A DNA stretch of 64,000 bases from JACCXG01 sp963750935 (GCA_963750935.1 CAVVSR010000002.1:50226-114225); one strand, 5' to 3'; positions 1-9,407 are shown, numbered from the stretch's first letter. The notes: generated by a model from the letters alone, not told the origin. Numbers and translations are program-made.

Positions 1-631
1 CGATCAGGCTGTTGTTGACGACCGTCGGCGCGACCGAGGCGTAGTAGAAGCGGTCGATGTCGCAGATCTGCTTGCGCCAGCGCTCCTTGCCGTCCTTGAC
101 GTTCAGCGAGATCAGGAAGCAGTCAGGCGTTTCGAAGTAGAGCCAGTCCTGGTAGATGGCGACGCCGCGATTGCCCAGGTGATTGCCGCCGGTCGTCTGC
201 CACTGGTAATGCCAGACCTCCCGACCCGTCCGCGCGTCGACCGCCCACACATGGTCGGGCACGGTGAAGTAGAGGATGCCGTTGACCAGGAGCGGCGTGC
301 TCTTGATCGCGCCGAGTCCGGTGCCGGTGATCCGGTAGATCCAGCCCAGGCTCAGCTGATGGACGTTGCCGCTGGTGATCTTCGTCAGCGGGCTGAATCG
401 TCGGCCCGAGTAGTCGCCGTTGAACGTCGGCCAGCTGTCGGTCGGCGGCTTGAGGAAAGCCGCGGGATCGACGCGGGATTGCGGGGTCAGCGTGACCGTC
501 GCGGCGACCAACAACAAGAGACGACCCCCAGGCGCCGCCGTCCCGCAGAGTCGGTGGAGTCGGAATCCGCCTGTGCTCGCCTGAGGGTTATGCGAGCTCC
601 GGCGAGGTCTCGCCGTAGCGCGCGCTGTCAC
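1..631 (-). CDS. PQQ-dependent dehydrogenase (quinoprotein), N-terminal part, runs off the window edge
   Basis: The minus strand reads into the left edge, so only about the first 200 residues are present. After a hydrophobic stretch (LLLLVAATVTL) comes WPTFNGDYSGRRFSPL, then repeated beta-propeller segments with VWAVDARTGREVWHYQWQ and GNRGVAIYQDWLYFETPD, which are typical of PQQ alcohol/glucose dehydrogenases and related quinoproteins. The enzyme would oxidise an alcohol or sugar in the periplasm and pass electrons to cytochrome c. The start is uncertain: a GTG at 631 is the most upstream candidate, and a TTG at 517 would put the hydrophobic segment right at the N-terminus. The gene lies directly behind the triheme cytochrome gene on the same strand, its likely electron acceptor. 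Substrate cannot be told from this fragment. Confidence 0.8.
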   Translation of the reverse strand, partial: MTARATARPRRSSHNPQASTGGFRLHRLCGTAAPGGRLLLLVAATVTLTPQSRVDPAAFLKPPTDSWPTFNGDYSGRRFSPLTKITSGNVHQLSLGWIYRITGTGLGAIKSTPLLVNGILYFTVPDHVWAVDARTGREVWHYQWQTTGGNHLGNRGVAIYQDWLYFETPDCFLISLNVKDGKERWRKQICDIDRFYYASVAPTVVNNSLI

Positions 632-676
632 CCAGGCCGCGCGCGAAGGCGGAGGAGTTGGGAGTTGAGGCTACTC

Positions 677-1816
677 TCATTTCAACGACTCCAGATACGC
701 GACCACGTCGTGCATCGCCTTGTCGGTCAGTCGGTCGAGCAGTTCGATGTGGGCAGCGAACGGATCCTTCCGCTCGATCTTCATGTCGGGAGTGCGCGCC
801 AGGGAGCGGTACTCGCCCGAGGCGTCGCGCAGCGACACGTGGAAGTCGTCGATGCTGACCAGGACCCCCGACAGCGTCTGGCCGTTGGCCATGGTGACGG
901 TCGCGGTGACCTGGGTGCGCGTGTTGCTGCCGCCGCGTCCGCGGCCGCCGGCGGCGAACGGGAACACGAACCGCTGCTGGATGTCGACCGGCTGATAGCG
1001 CTTGCCGTAGCCGGCGAGGTCGCCGGTCGGCGAATGGCAGCCGCTGCAGCGTCCTTCGCCGGTGAAGTAGGCCTGGCCCGCCTTCGGGTCGCCGGTGAGG
1101 ACGTCCTTGACGTCGAACTCCGGGGATCCACGGAGCGTGTTGTTGATCCGATCCCAGATGAAGTGCGAGAGGTCCGTAATCTGCGCGTCGGTCAGCGCGG
1201 TGCTCGACTTCGACGTCTGCATCGGATGTCCCTGCTTGAGGAACGGACCGATGGCGCTGCCGTAGCGATCGCGGAGGACGCGAGTCGAGCGGACCAGGTT
1301 GGCGCCGCGCTCGGTGCCGCGCGCGCTGGGACCATGGCACGTGACGCATTCAGCCGCGTAGATCTTGCGTCCGCGATCCGCGGCCGCCGGTTCGACGCGA
1401 TGACGATCGGCCGCGCCGACGTTCGCCCGCGGCCCGCGGCCGGCGGCCCCGGGTGCCGCGGCGGCGGTCTGCGCCAGGCTGTCGCGGCTGTGGTACTTCG
1501 TCAGGTAGTTGAGGATGATGTCGAACTCATCCGCGGCGATCACCGCGCCGCGCGAAGTCTGCATCGCCACCATCGTGTTCTCCCACTGCGACCGCGACCG
1601 CCCTTCGGCGGTGACGCGCTCCGCGGGATGGCACTTGAGGCAGGCGCGGAGGAACGCCTGCCGTCCCTTTTCGTCTTCCGCGGTCAGCTGCGGCGGCTTC
1701 GCCGGTTCCTGGGCGGCTCCGGACATCCAGCCGGCCGCGAGGACGACGAACGCCGACGCGATGCCGAACGGGGCGGCGCGGCGATGGCGCCGGAACATCG
1801 ACAAGATGGTCGTCAT
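677..1816 (-). CDS. Secreted c-type cytochrome with three haem-binding motifs
   Basis: A 379-residue exported protein. The start MTTILSMFRRHRR is followed by a hydrophobic signal segment ending near GAAQ. Three CxxCH haem c sites are visible: CLKCH, CVTCH and CSGCH, spread through the first two thirds. The C-terminal part (TMANGQTLSGVLVSIDDF, then a region ending in VVAYLESLK) is the domain usually found after the haem part in acidobacterial quinoprotein-linked cytochromes. It probably accepts electrons from the PQQ dehydrogenase encoded just downstream on the same strand. The gene is divergent from pcaF with about 108 bases between the start codons. The family assignment is firm; the partner is inferred from adjacency. 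Confidence 0.88.
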   Translation of the reverse strand: MTTILSMFRRHRRAAPFGIASAFVVLAAGWMSGAAQEPAKPPQLTAEDEKGRQAFLRACLKCHPAERVTAEGRSRSQWENTMVAMQTSRGAVIAADEFDIILNYLTKYHSRDSLAQTAAAAPGAAGRGPRANVGAADRHRVEPAAADRGRKIYAAECVTCHGPSARGTERGANLVRSTRVLRDRYGSAIGPFLKQGHPMQTSKSSTALTDAQITDLSHFIWDRINNTLRGSPEFDVKDVLTGDPKAGQAYFTGEGRCSGCHSPTGDLAGYGKRYQPVDIQQRFVFPFAAGGRGRGGSNTRTQVTATVTMANGQTLSGVLVSIDDFHVSLRDASGEYRSLARTPDMKIERKDPFAAHIELLDRLTDKAMHDVVAYLESLK

Positions 1817-1924
1817 GGGCCTCACGATGATATCGAGAAACCGTCCGGCCGCGCGTGGTACTGCCGAGGCTGTTGTAGGATGCCCTGATGGCGTCGGCGC
1901 CCGATTCGCGGGACGGATACGAGC

Positions 1925-3133
1925 ATGACTGAGCGGGCGGTCTACATCTGTGACGCCGTGCGCACGCCGTTCGGCCGCTATGGCGGCGCGCTCGCGGGTG
2001 TCAGGACCGACGACCTCGCGGCGATCCCCATTCAGGCGCTCCGCCACCGCAATCCCCGCGCCGACTGGCACCTCATCGACGACGTCCTGTACGGCTGCGC
2101 GAACCAGGCGGGGGAGGACAACCGGAACGTCGCGCGCATGGCGCTGCTGCTCGCGGGCCTGCCGCACGAGGTGCCGGGTGCGACGGTGAACCGGCTGTGC
2201 GGATCGAGCATGGAGGCGTTCACGCAGGGCGCGCGCGCCATCGCCAGCGGGGAGATGCAGCTGGTCGTCGCCGGCGGCGTCGAGAGCATGTCGCGGGCGC
2301 CCTTCGTGATGGGCAAGTCCGAGGCGCCGTTCGCGCGCAGCGTGCGCGTCGAAGACACCACGCTCGGCTGGCGGTTCGTGAACCCGAAGATGCAGGAGCT
2401 GTACGGCGTCGACTCGATGGGCGAGACCGCGGAGAACGTCGCCGCGGAGTATGGGGTGTCGCGCGCCGATCAGGACGCGTTCGCGTTCCGCAGCCAGCAG
2501 CGCGCCGGCGCGGCCATGGCGGACGGCCGGCTCGCCGAGGAGATCGTTCCCGTCACGGTGCCGGCGCGGAAGGGCACGGCCACCGTCGCCGCCGACGAGC
2601 ATCCGCGGACCGACACCACGCTCGAGGCGCTGGCCAAGCTGAAGCCGGTCGTCCGCCCCGACGGGACCGTCACCGCGGGCAATGCCTCCGGCATCAACGA
2701 CGGTGCGTGCGCGATGCTGCTGGCGTCCGAGAAGGCGGTGCATGACTACGGTCTGCGGCCGCGCGCCCGCTACGTCGCGTCGGCGGTCGCCGGCGTCGCG
2801 CCCCGCATCATGGGGATCGGCCCGGTGACGGCCTCACAGAAGGTCCTGGCGCGCGCCGGGCTGCGCGTCGATCAGATGGATGTCATCGAGTTGAACGAAG
2901 CGTTCGCGGCGCAGGCGCTGGCCGTGCTGCGGGAGCTCGGCGTGCCGGACGACGCCGCGCACGTCAACCCGCTCGGCGGCGCGATCGCGCTCGGTCATCC
3001 GCTCGGCGCCAGCGGCGCCCGGCTCCTGACCACCGCGATGTATCAGCTCGTACGGACGCGCGGCCGCTACGCCCTCTGCACGATGTGCATCGGCGTCGGG
3101 CAGGGAATCGCGACCGTCATCGAGCGCGTCTGA
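1925..3133 (+). CDS. pcaF: 3-oxoadipyl-CoA thiolase (acetyl-CoA acyltransferase)
   Basis: A 402-residue thiolase, the usual length of PcaF/PaaJ. It cleaves 3-oxoadipyl-CoA with CoA into succinyl-CoA and acetyl-CoA, the last step of the beta-ketoadipate pathway. The nucleophilic Cys92 sits in NRLCGSSMEA, the general-base His358 in GHPLGASG, and the second catalytic Cys388 in CIGVGQG. The internal GVDSMGETAENVA is typical of the oxoadipyl branch. It starts at ATG 1925 and is followed by a 155-base gap with heptamer repeats before the esterase-headed pca operon, so it may be a separate transcript. The context (pcaH, pcaG, pcaB, pcaDC downstream, pcaIJ at 44-46 kb) supports 3-oxoadipyl-CoA as substrate over a general fatty-acid role. 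Confidence 0.92.
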   Translation: MTERAVYICDAVRTPFGRYGGALAGVRTDDLAAIPIQALRHRNPRADWHLIDDVLYGCANQAGEDNRNVARMALLLAGLPHEVPGATVNRLCGSSMEAFTQGARAIASGEMQLVVAGGVESMSRAPFVMGKSEAPFARSVRVEDTTLGWRFVNPKMQELYGVDSMGETAENVAAEYGVSRADQDAFAFRSQQRAGAAMADGRLAEEIVPVTVPARKGTATVAADEHPRTDTTLEALAKLKPVVRPDGTVTAGNASGINDGACAMLLASEKAVHDYGLRPRARYVASAVAGVAPRIMGIGPVTASQKVLARAGLRVDQMDVIELNEAFAAQALAVLRELGVPDDAAHVNPLGGAIALGHPLGASGARLLTTAMYQLVRTRGRYALCTMCIGVGQGIATVIERV

Positions 3134-3138
3134 CGACG

Positions 3139-3180
3139 AAGTCAGAAGTCAGAAGGCAAAAGTCAGAAGTTAGAAGGCGT
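3139..3180. repeat. Heptanucleotide tandem repeat, GAAGTCA type
   Basis: Imperfect head-to-tail copies of GAAGTCA-like units (GAAGTCA, GAAGTCA, GAAGGCA, AAAGTCA, GAAGTTA) begin six bases after the pcaF stop codon. Related units occur in at least five other gaps of this window. No coding function is seen. Confidence 0.8.
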
Positions 3181-3213
3181 GCGGTAATCGCACGATCGTG
3201 CTGATAATCGGCC

Positions 3214-3243
3214 TTGACACGTTCGCGCAGCGCAGAATAGCGT
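3214..3243 (+). promoter_or_regulatory. Candidate sigma-70 promoter of the feruloyl esterase/pca operon
   Basis: A perfect -35 TTGACA at 3214-3219 is followed 18 bases later by TAGCGT (3238-3243), which keeps the key T, A and T of a -10 box. The stretch from 3203 (GATAATCGGCCTTGACA) is nearly the same as the promoter region of the PcaR-type regulator at 15185-15200, suggesting common control. The start site is not proven. Confidence 0.5.
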
Positions 3244-3288
3244 CACGCGCGGGCACGCGGTGTGCCGCCACTTTCCGGGAGGACCGAC

Positions 3289-4491
3289 ATGCTGAAGCGA
3301 GCGGCGATGGCGATGCTGGCGTGTGCGCTGATTGCCCAGACCCTGCGCGGCCAGGCCCCGGCGCCGCCGGCGTCGACACCGGCGCAGCCGCCGGCATCGG
3401 GCGCGCGCGGCGGCGGCCGTGGCCCGCAGCTGGTGTCGCCCGAGGTCAAGTCTGACAATACGGTCACGTTCCGCTTTCGCGCCGCCAACGCGAAAGAGGT
3501 CACCCTCATCGGCGAGCTCGATGGCCGCACCTATCCCATGACCAGGGACGAGGCCGGCGTCTGGAGCGTCACGATCGGCCCGTTCCCGCCCGACGTCTAC
3601 AACTACCAGTTCAACGTCGACGGCGTCATCGCGATGGACCCGGTGAACCCGGCGGTGAAGCTGGGATTCGGCGGGTTCCCGCCCGCCAACCTGTTCGAGA
3701 TCCCGGGCGACGAGTTCGACGACGCGCGGAACGTGCCGCATGGGGCGGTGCGCGTCGAGACTTACCATTCGAAGTCGCTCGGTGTGCCGCGGACGCTGTG
3801 GATCTACACGCCGCCGGGCTACGAGACCGGCAACACGCGCTATCCCGTGTTCTACCTGCTGCACGGGTCCGGCAACACCGACTCGAGCTGGATCCTCACC
3901 GGCCGCGCCAACTACATCCTCGACAACCTGATCGCCGACGGCAAGACGAAGCCGATGATCGTCGTCACCCCGTTCGGCTACGCGCGGCAGGGCGTCAACC
4001 TGGCGCCGGAACGCCCGGTCGCCGCCGCCGCGGCGCCGGCAGGGCCCGGCGCGGGACTTGGCGGCGGACCGGTGGGCAAGGATCTCCTCGAGGACGTGAT
4101 TCCGTTCGTCGAGCAGAAGTTCCGCACGATGAAGGACCCCGACAACCGCGCCATCGGCGGGCTCTCGATGGGCGGCGGGCAGAGCGCGGCGATCGGCTTC
4201 GCCAACCCGGACAAGTTCCACTCGATCGTGATCATGAGCGCCGGCGCCAACAACGCCGATCAGAACTACCCGGACTTCTTCAAGGATGCGGCGGCCACCA
4301 ACAAGAAGATGAAGCTGCTGTGGGTGGGCGTCGGCAAGGACGACAAGCTGGTGATGGCCGGCAGCGTCGCGCTGCGGGACGCGCTGACGAAGGCGGGGAT
4401 CAAGCACACCTATCGAGAAACCGACGGGCGGCACGAGTGGGTCGTGTGGCGACACCACCTCCGCGAAGTGGCGCCGCTGCTGTTCCGATGA
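3289..4491 (+). CDS. Secreted CE1-type esterase, probable feruloyl esterase, with N-terminal E-set (CBM48-like) domain
   Basis: A 400-residue exported alpha/beta-hydrolase. The start MLKRAAMAMLACALIAQT is a signal peptide, preceded by a GGGAGG-type ribosome site, and is preferred over an upstream ATG at 3262. Residues about 40-140 form an immunoglobulin-like glycogen-binding-type domain (VTFRFRAANAKEVTLIGEL, PPDVYNYQFNVDG). Residues about 155-400 are esterase D/CE1: YLLHGSGNTDSSW is the oxyanion region, GLSMGGGQS carries nucleophile Ser293, and His382 lies in DGRHEWVVW. The nucleophile motif and the CBM48-CE1 order resemble XynZ/XynY feruloyl esterases, which release ferulate from arabinoxylan. 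The stop codon overlaps the next start (ATGA), and the operon continues into protocatechuate catabolism, which fits ferulate release. An acetyl-xylan or other ester substrate remains possible. Confidence 0.82.
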   Translation: MLKRAAMAMLACALIAQTLRGQAPAPPASTPAQPPASGARGGGRGPQLVSPEVKSDNTVTFRFRAANAKEVTLIGELDGRTYPMTRDEAGVWSVTIGPFPPDVYNYQFNVDGVIAMDPVNPAVKLGFGGFPPANLFEIPGDEFDDARNVPHGAVRVETYHSKSLGVPRTLWIYTPPGYETGNTRYPVFYLLHGSGNTDSSWILTGRANYILDNLIADGKTKPMIVVTPFGYARQGVNLAPERPVAAAAAPAGPGAGLGGGPVGKDLLEDVIPFVEQKFRTMKDPDNRAIGGLSMGGGQSAAIGFANPDKFHSIVIMSAGANNADQNYPDFFKDAAATNKKMKLLWVGVGKDDKLVMAGSVALRDALTKAGIKHTYRETDGRHEWVVWRHHLREVAPLLFR

Positions 4492-5613
4492 CACCCGTCA
4501 CGCTCGCGGGCCGCGCGTCCGCCACCGTGCCCCGCGCCGACGTCGTCGGCAGCCTGTTGCGCCCGCCCTCGCTGCTCGAGGCGCGCGCGCAGCTGGAGCG
4601 CCAGGAACTGACGCCGGCGGCCTTCAAGACGATCGAGGATGCGGCGGTGGACGCCGCCGTCACGCTGCAGGAAGCCGCCGGTCTCGATCTCGTCACCGAC
4701 GGCGAGCTGCGCCGCTACGCGTTCTACGGCCACCTCGTCGACAGCCTCGAGGGGTTCGACCGGCACGCCGGCTGGTCGATCACGTTCCGGGACGGCGAAG
4801 GGCACGAAGCGAGGCTGCAGCGGCCGGTCGTCGTCGACAAGCTGCAAGTGGCGGCGGCAGATGGCGGTCGAGGAGTTCACCTACCTGCGCGGCCGGACCT
4901 CCCGGCCGGTGAAGGTCACGCTCATCAGCGCCCAGCAGGCGGCGGCCTACTACGATCCCGAGCAGTCACGGCACGCCTATGCGACGCGGGACGCCTACCT
5001 CGCCGATGTGGTGGACTTCACCCGCCGCGAGATCGCGGAGCTGCGCCGGCTCGGATGCGAACACGTGCAGATCGACGCGCCGCAGTACGCGGCCCTGCTC
5101 GACGAGACGATCCGCGAGGGCTACCGCCAGCGCGGCAACGATCCCGACCGCATGCTGGATGCCTGCATCGAGCTCGACAACGCGATCATCGACGGCCACC
5201 CCGGCGTGACGTTCTCGATCCACATCTGCCGCGGCAATCACAAGAGCATGTTCTACGCCTCGGGGGGCTACGATCGCATTGCCGAGCAGGTCTTCACACG
5301 ATCGCGCTTCAACCGCTTCCTGCTGGAATACGATGACGAGCGGTCGGGCAGCTTCGAGCCGCTGCGGCACGTGCCCGACGATCGCATCGTGGTGCTGGGC
5401 CTGATCAGCTCGAAGGTGCCGCGGCTCGAGGCGGCGTCCGACATTCGCCGGCGCATCGAGGAGGCGGCCCGGATCGTGCCGCTGGAGCGCCTCGCGGTCA
5501 GCCCGCAGTGCGGGTTCGCGTCGACGCACGAGGGCAACCGCGTGTCGGCCGACGATCAACGGAAGAAGCTGGAACTGGTGGGACGGGTGGCGCACGAGGT
5601 CTGGAGCCGATGA
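4488..5613 (+). CDS. Cobalamin-independent methionine synthase (MetE C-domain)-like methyltransferase, frameshifted
   Basis: A single-domain COG0620-type protein of about 375 residues. The first part (from MTPVTLAGRASATVPRADVV through VVVDKL) and the second (WRRQMAVEEFTYLRGRTSRP onwards) are in different frames. One extra base in CTGCAAG near 4850 would restore one reading frame. Zinc-ligand motifs are intact: HxC in SIHICRGNHKS and the later Cys in SPQCGFAS. The family moves methyl or alkyl groups onto thiols (methionine synthesis, epoxyalkane:CoM transferase). The gene overlaps the esterase upstream and pcaH downstream by ATGA junctions, so it is translationally coupled inside an aromatic operon. 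A role in handling methyl groups from methoxylated aromatics is conceivable but only inferred. Confidence 0.72.
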
Positions 5614-6314
5614 CGCGATTGAGCGATGCAGACGTGAAGGGAACGCAGCCGCCGCTGTTCTATCCGCGCTACAACTCCACGGTGCGGCGCGCGCCGTCGC
5701 AGCCGCTGATCCAGATCCCCCGTCACTTCGCGGATCTGTCGGCGCCGCTGTTCGGCGAGCTGCCGATCGGCGGCACCGACAACGACCTGACGCGGCAGCA
5801 TGCCGGCGAGCCGCTCGGGGAGCGGATCGTCGTCGCCGGCCGGGTCCTGGACGAAGATGGGCGGGCGGTGCCGAACACGCTCGTCGAGCTCTGGCAGTGC
5901 AATGCGGCGGGACGCTACATCCACACCCGCGACGATCATCCGGCGCCGCTCGACCCGAACTTCACCGGGGCGGGCCGCGCCATGACCGACGCGGAGGGGC
6001 GCTACCGGTTCGTGACGATCAAGCCGGGCGCCTATCCGTGGCGCAATCACCCGAACGCGTGGCGGCCGGCGCACATTCACTTCTCGCTGTTCGGCACGTC
6101 GTTCCAGTCGCGGCTGGTCACCCAGATGTACTTCCCGAACGACCCGCTGTTTGCGCACGATCCGATCTATCAGTCGATCCCGGACCTTCGCGCGCGCGAG
6201 CGCATGGTGTCCCGGTTCGACCTGGATCTCACCGAGCCCCTGTGGGCGCTCGGCTATCGGTTCGACATCGTGCTGCGCGGCCGCGAGTCGACGCCGTTCG
6301 AGCAGCGCACGTGA
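5610..6314 (+). CDS. pcaH: Protocatechuate 3,4-dioxygenase, beta subunit
   Basis: A 234-residue intradiol dioxygenase subunit. Together with PcaG it cleaves protocatechuate between the two hydroxyls to 3-carboxy-cis,cis-muconate, using non-haem Fe(III). All four iron ligands of the family are visible: Tyr103 (RYIHTRDD), Tyr142 (PGAYPWRNH), His155 and His157 (AHIHFSLFG). The N-terminal region (FYPRYNSTVRRAPSQPLI) is the usual beta-subunit lead-in. The ATG at 5610 overlaps the stop of the MetE-like gene, and pcaG follows after seven bases, so the subunits are made from one message. Confidence 0.95.
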   Translation: MTRLSDADVKGTQPPLFYPRYNSTVRRAPSQPLIQIPRHFADLSAPLFGELPIGGTDNDLTRQHAGEPLGERIVVAGRVLDEDGRAVPNTLVELWQCNAAGRYIHTRDDHPAPLDPNFTGAGRAMTDAEGRYRFVTIKPGAYPWRNHPNAWRPAHIHFSLFGTSFQSRLVTQMYFPNDPLFAHDPIYQSIPDLRARERMVSRFDLDLTEPLWALGYRFDIVLRGRESTPFEQRT

Positions 6315-6321
6315 GCCGCCG

Positions 6322-6891
6322 ATGACCGACGACACCCGGCCGATCGCCACTCCGTCGCAGACCGTCGGCCCGTTTTTTCATTTCGGGATCGCGAAAGACG
6401 ACTCGCTCGGGCAGATCGCCGGCGAGGCGACGCCGGGCGAGCGGATCCAGCTGCGGATCCGCGTCCTCGACGGCGATGGCGCGCCCGTCCCTGACGCCCT
6501 CCTCGAGCTCTATCAGGCCGACGCCGGCGGCCGCTACGGCTCCCCGACCGCGCCGGCAGGTGCCGGCTTCACCGGGTTTGGCCGGCTCGCGACCCATGCC
6601 GACGGCACGTGCCTGTTCGAGACGGTGCGTCCCGGTCCGGTGCAGACCGCGCACGGGACCCAGGCCCCTCACATCCTGGTCTGCCTGCTCGCGCGGGGTC
6701 TGCTGCGGCAGGTTTACACGCGCATCTATTTCGCCGGCGATCCCGGGCACGACGTCGATCCCATCCTCGGACTCGTTCCAGCCGGTCGCCGGCAGACGCT
6801 GCTCGCGTCGCGGCCGGGCGAGGATGCATCCCTGTGGGAGTTCACCCTCAGGATGCAGGGTGACGCCGAAACCGTGTTCTTCGACGTCTGA
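6322..6891 (+). CDS. pcaG: Protocatechuate 3,4-dioxygenase, alpha subunit
   Basis: A 189-residue partner of PcaH. It shares the intradiol fold (PSQTVGPFFHFG at the start, VPDALLELYQADAGGRY, GFGRLATHADG, QVYTRIYFAGD) but lacks the Tyr/Tyr/His/His iron set, as expected for the alpha subunit, which shapes the active site and substrate pocket. It lies seven bases after pcaH and 18 bases before pcaB. Confidence 0.94.
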   Translation: MTDDTRPIATPSQTVGPFFHFGIAKDDSLGQIAGEATPGERIQLRIRVLDGDGAPVPDALLELYQADAGGRYGSPTAPAGAGFTGFGRLATHADGTCLFETVRPGPVQTAHGTQAPHILVCLLARGLLRQVYTRIYFAGDPGHDVDPILGLVPAGRRQTLLASRPGEDASLWEFTLRMQGDAETVFFDV

Positions 6892-6909
6892 CGGCCTGCC
6901 CTCGTCTCC

Positions 6910-8241
6910 ATGAGCTCACGGCTGATCGACTGCCTCTCGACGACCCCACCGCTTGCCGACGTCTTTTCCGATGCGGCCGTCGTGGGCGCCATGCTCGACT
7001 TCGAAGTTGCGCTCGCGCGCGCCGCGGCGCGGGCCGGAGCGATTCCCGCAGCGGCGGCAGCGGCGATCGAAGCGGCCGCCGTCGTCGATCGTTTTGATCC
7101 CGGCGCGCTCGCGCGTGACGCCCGCGAATCCGCCACCCCCGCGATCCCGTTCGTGAAAGCGTTGACCGATGTCGTCCGGGCGGACGACCCGGACAGTGCG
7201 CAGTACGTGCACTGGGGCGCAACCAGCCAGGACGTCACCGACACGGCGATCGTGCTGCTCCTGAAACAGGCGCGCGGCATCGTCACGGCTGATCACGCTC
7301 GCGTGGACCGCGCCCTGCGATCGCTCTCGGACGCCCACGCCGCCACGGTCATGCTCGGCCGCACGCTGCTGCAGCCCGCAGCGGTCATCACGTTCGGCCT
7401 GAAGGTTGCCGGCTGGTGGGCGGCGCTCGATCGATCGTGGCGCCGGCTCTCGGCGGCCTGGGACGACGTGCTGGTGGTGCAGCTTGGTGGCGCGGCAGGC
7501 ACGCGGGCGGCGCTCGGTGACGGGGCCTCGCGGGTCGTCTCGGATGTGGCGCAGTCGTTGGGACTGGCCGTCGCGGCGCCGTGGCATACCGATCGCGATC
7601 GTCTGGGCGCGTTCGTCGCGGCGCTCGGCCTTTACACCGCCGCTGTTGGGAAGGCCGCGCAGGACGTGGTCCTGCTGATGCAGGCCGAGGTCGCGGAAGT
7701 CGCGGAGCCTGGCGGCGGGTCCTCGACCATGCCGCAGAAGCGGAATCCGTCCGGGTGCGCCGTCGCGCGGGCGGCGGCCGTTCGGTTGCCGCACCTCGTC
7801 GGCGCATTCCTCGCCGGCGCGGCGCAGGAACACGAGCGGGCGGTCGGCGGAATCCAGGCGGAGTGGCCGACGATCGCGTCGGCGGTGCAGGCGTGCGGCT
7901 CGGCCGCCGAGGCATTTGCGCGCGTGGCTGAGGGGCTGCACGTCGATACCGTACGCATGCGCATGAACGTCGACGCAACACGGGGTCTCGTGTTCGCCGA
8001 GCAGGCGGTGACGATCATCGGCGCGCGGCTCGGCCGCGACGCGGCGAAAGTGCTCGTCAACCAGGCCGTGCAGCGCTGTCGCGAATCCGCCCTGTCGTTT
8101 CCGGACGTCGTTCGGGGACTGCCCGAGGTGGCCCGGGCATTGACGCCGGAGGAGCTCGGCGCGATCGATCGCGTGGAGCGTGCACTGGGCGATGCCGAGG
8201 CGCTGCGGCGCGAGCTGCTCGGCGGCACGGGGGGATCCTGA
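6910..8241 (+). CDS. pcaB: 3-carboxy-cis,cis-muconate cycloisomerase
   Basis: A 443-residue member of the fumarase/aspartase superfamily. It cyclises 3-carboxy-cis,cis-muconate to 4-carboxymuconolactone. The superfamily signature GGSSTMPQKRNP is near residue 270, and the second conserved region YVHWGATSQDVTDTA near residue 100. The length matches bacterial PcaB. The stop codon shares one base with the start of the next gene (TGATG), giving translational coupling within the pca operon. Nothing is unusual. Confidence 0.94.
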   Translation: MSSRLIDCLSTTPPLADVFSDAAVVGAMLDFEVALARAAARAGAIPAAAAAAIEAAAVVDRFDPGALARDARESATPAIPFVKALTDVVRADDPDSAQYVHWGATSQDVTDTAIVLLLKQARGIVTADHARVDRALRSLSDAHAATVMLGRTLLQPAAVITFGLKVAGWWAALDRSWRRLSAAWDDVLVVQLGGAAGTRAALGDGASRVVSDVAQSLGLAVAAPWHTDRDRLGAFVAALGLYTAAVGKAAQDVVLLMQAEVAEVAEPGGGSSTMPQKRNPSGCAVARAAAVRLPHLVGAFLAGAAQEHERAVGGIQAEWPTIASAVQACGSAAEAFARVAEGLHVDTVRMRMNVDATRGLVFAEQAVTIIGARLGRDAAKVLVNQAVQRCRESALSFPDVVRGLPEVARALTPEELGAIDRVERALGDAEALRRELLGGTGGS

Positions 8242-9403
8242 TGGCCTTCGTCGAGCACGACGACGCTACCCACTACTACCGGGACGAAGGACGCGACGAT
8301 CGTCCAGCCCTGGTCCTGTCGCATTCGCTCGGCCAGGACCACACGATGTGGGATCCCCAGATCGCCGCGTGGCTGCCGCATTTCCGGATCGTGCGCTACG
8401 ACACGCGCGGACACGGCGCCTCGAGCGCGCCCGCGGGGGACTACCGCATCGACCTGCTCGGCCGCGACGTCCTGGCCATCGCCGATCGGGCCGGCCTTCG
8501 CACCTTCGCCTTCTGCGGGCTGTCGCTGGGCGGGATGATCGGCATGTGGCTGGCGGCCCACGCGCCGGATCGCCTGACGCACCTGATGCTCGCCAACACC
8601 TCGCCTCGGCTCTCCGATCCGTCGGCGATGGAATCGCGGCGCCGCAGCGTGCTCGAGGGCGGCATGCCCGCCGTGGCCGACATGGTCATGGGCCGGTTCT
8701 TCTCGCCCGCGCCGCTCGAGGCCAACGCGCCCGTCGTGACGTCGTCCCGCCGGACACTGCTCGCGACGTCGCCGATCGGCTACGCGGGCTGCTGCGCGGC
8801 GATTCGCGACATGGATCAGCGGGAGCTGCTCGGATCGATCAAGACCCCGACGTTGATCATCAGCGGCACCCGGGATGTCTCGACGCCGTGGGATCCGCAC
8901 GGGACGCTGCTGGCGACGTCGATCGCCGGCTCGCGCGTCGTGCACCTGCGGGCCGCGCACCTGTCGAACCTCGAACGGCCGCGCTCGTTCGCGAGCGCGG
9001 TGCTCGAGTTCGTCGTGCCGCCGGCGGACGCGTCGCGCGAGGCCGGCACGCTGGTACGACGGGCCGTGCTGGGGGACGCGCACGTCGACGCGAGCCTGGC
9101 GTCGACGACCGACTTCACCCGCGATTTCCAGGACCTGATCACCCGCTTCGCCTGGGGCACGATCTGGTCGCGGCCCGGTCTCGATCACCGCACCCGCCGC
9201 CTGCTGGTGCTCACGACGACGGCGGCGCTCGGCCGCTGGGAGGAGTTCCGGCTGCACCTGCGCACGGGGTTCGCGCACGAGCTCGAGCTCTGCGATCTCG
9301 AGGAGATCCTGCTGCAGCTGGCGCTCTACGCCGGCGTTCCCGCGGCCAATACGGCATTTCACATTGCGGCCGAAGAACATGCCGCCTCGGAGAAGGGGGC
9401 CTC

Positions 9404-9407
<4 letters not shown>
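8241..9407 (+). CDS. pcaL: Fused 3-oxoadipate enol-lactonase / 4-carboxymuconolactone decarboxylase
   Basis: A 388-residue two-domain enzyme covering the next two pathway steps. Residues about 1-255 are an alpha/beta-hydrolase (PcaD) with nucleophile Ser95 in GLSLGGMIG. Residues about 265-385 are the carboxymuconolactone decarboxylase (PcaC): FTRDFQDLITRFAWGTIWSR, LLVLTTTAALGRWEEF and HLRTGFAHELEL. The protein would decarboxylate 4-carboxymuconolactone and hydrolyse the enol-lactone to 3-oxoadipate. Similar PcaD-PcaC fusions, called PcaL, occur in actinobacteria and some proteobacteria. It overlaps pcaB by one base and the hydratase/dehydrogenase gene by four. Confidence 0.94.

Noticed and set aside
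8180..9403. An N-terminal extension of about 408 residues to the hydratase/dehydrogenase
   Set aside because: It is Arg-rich shadow of pcaDC; the enzyme starts at GTG 9404, four bases inside the upstream gene.
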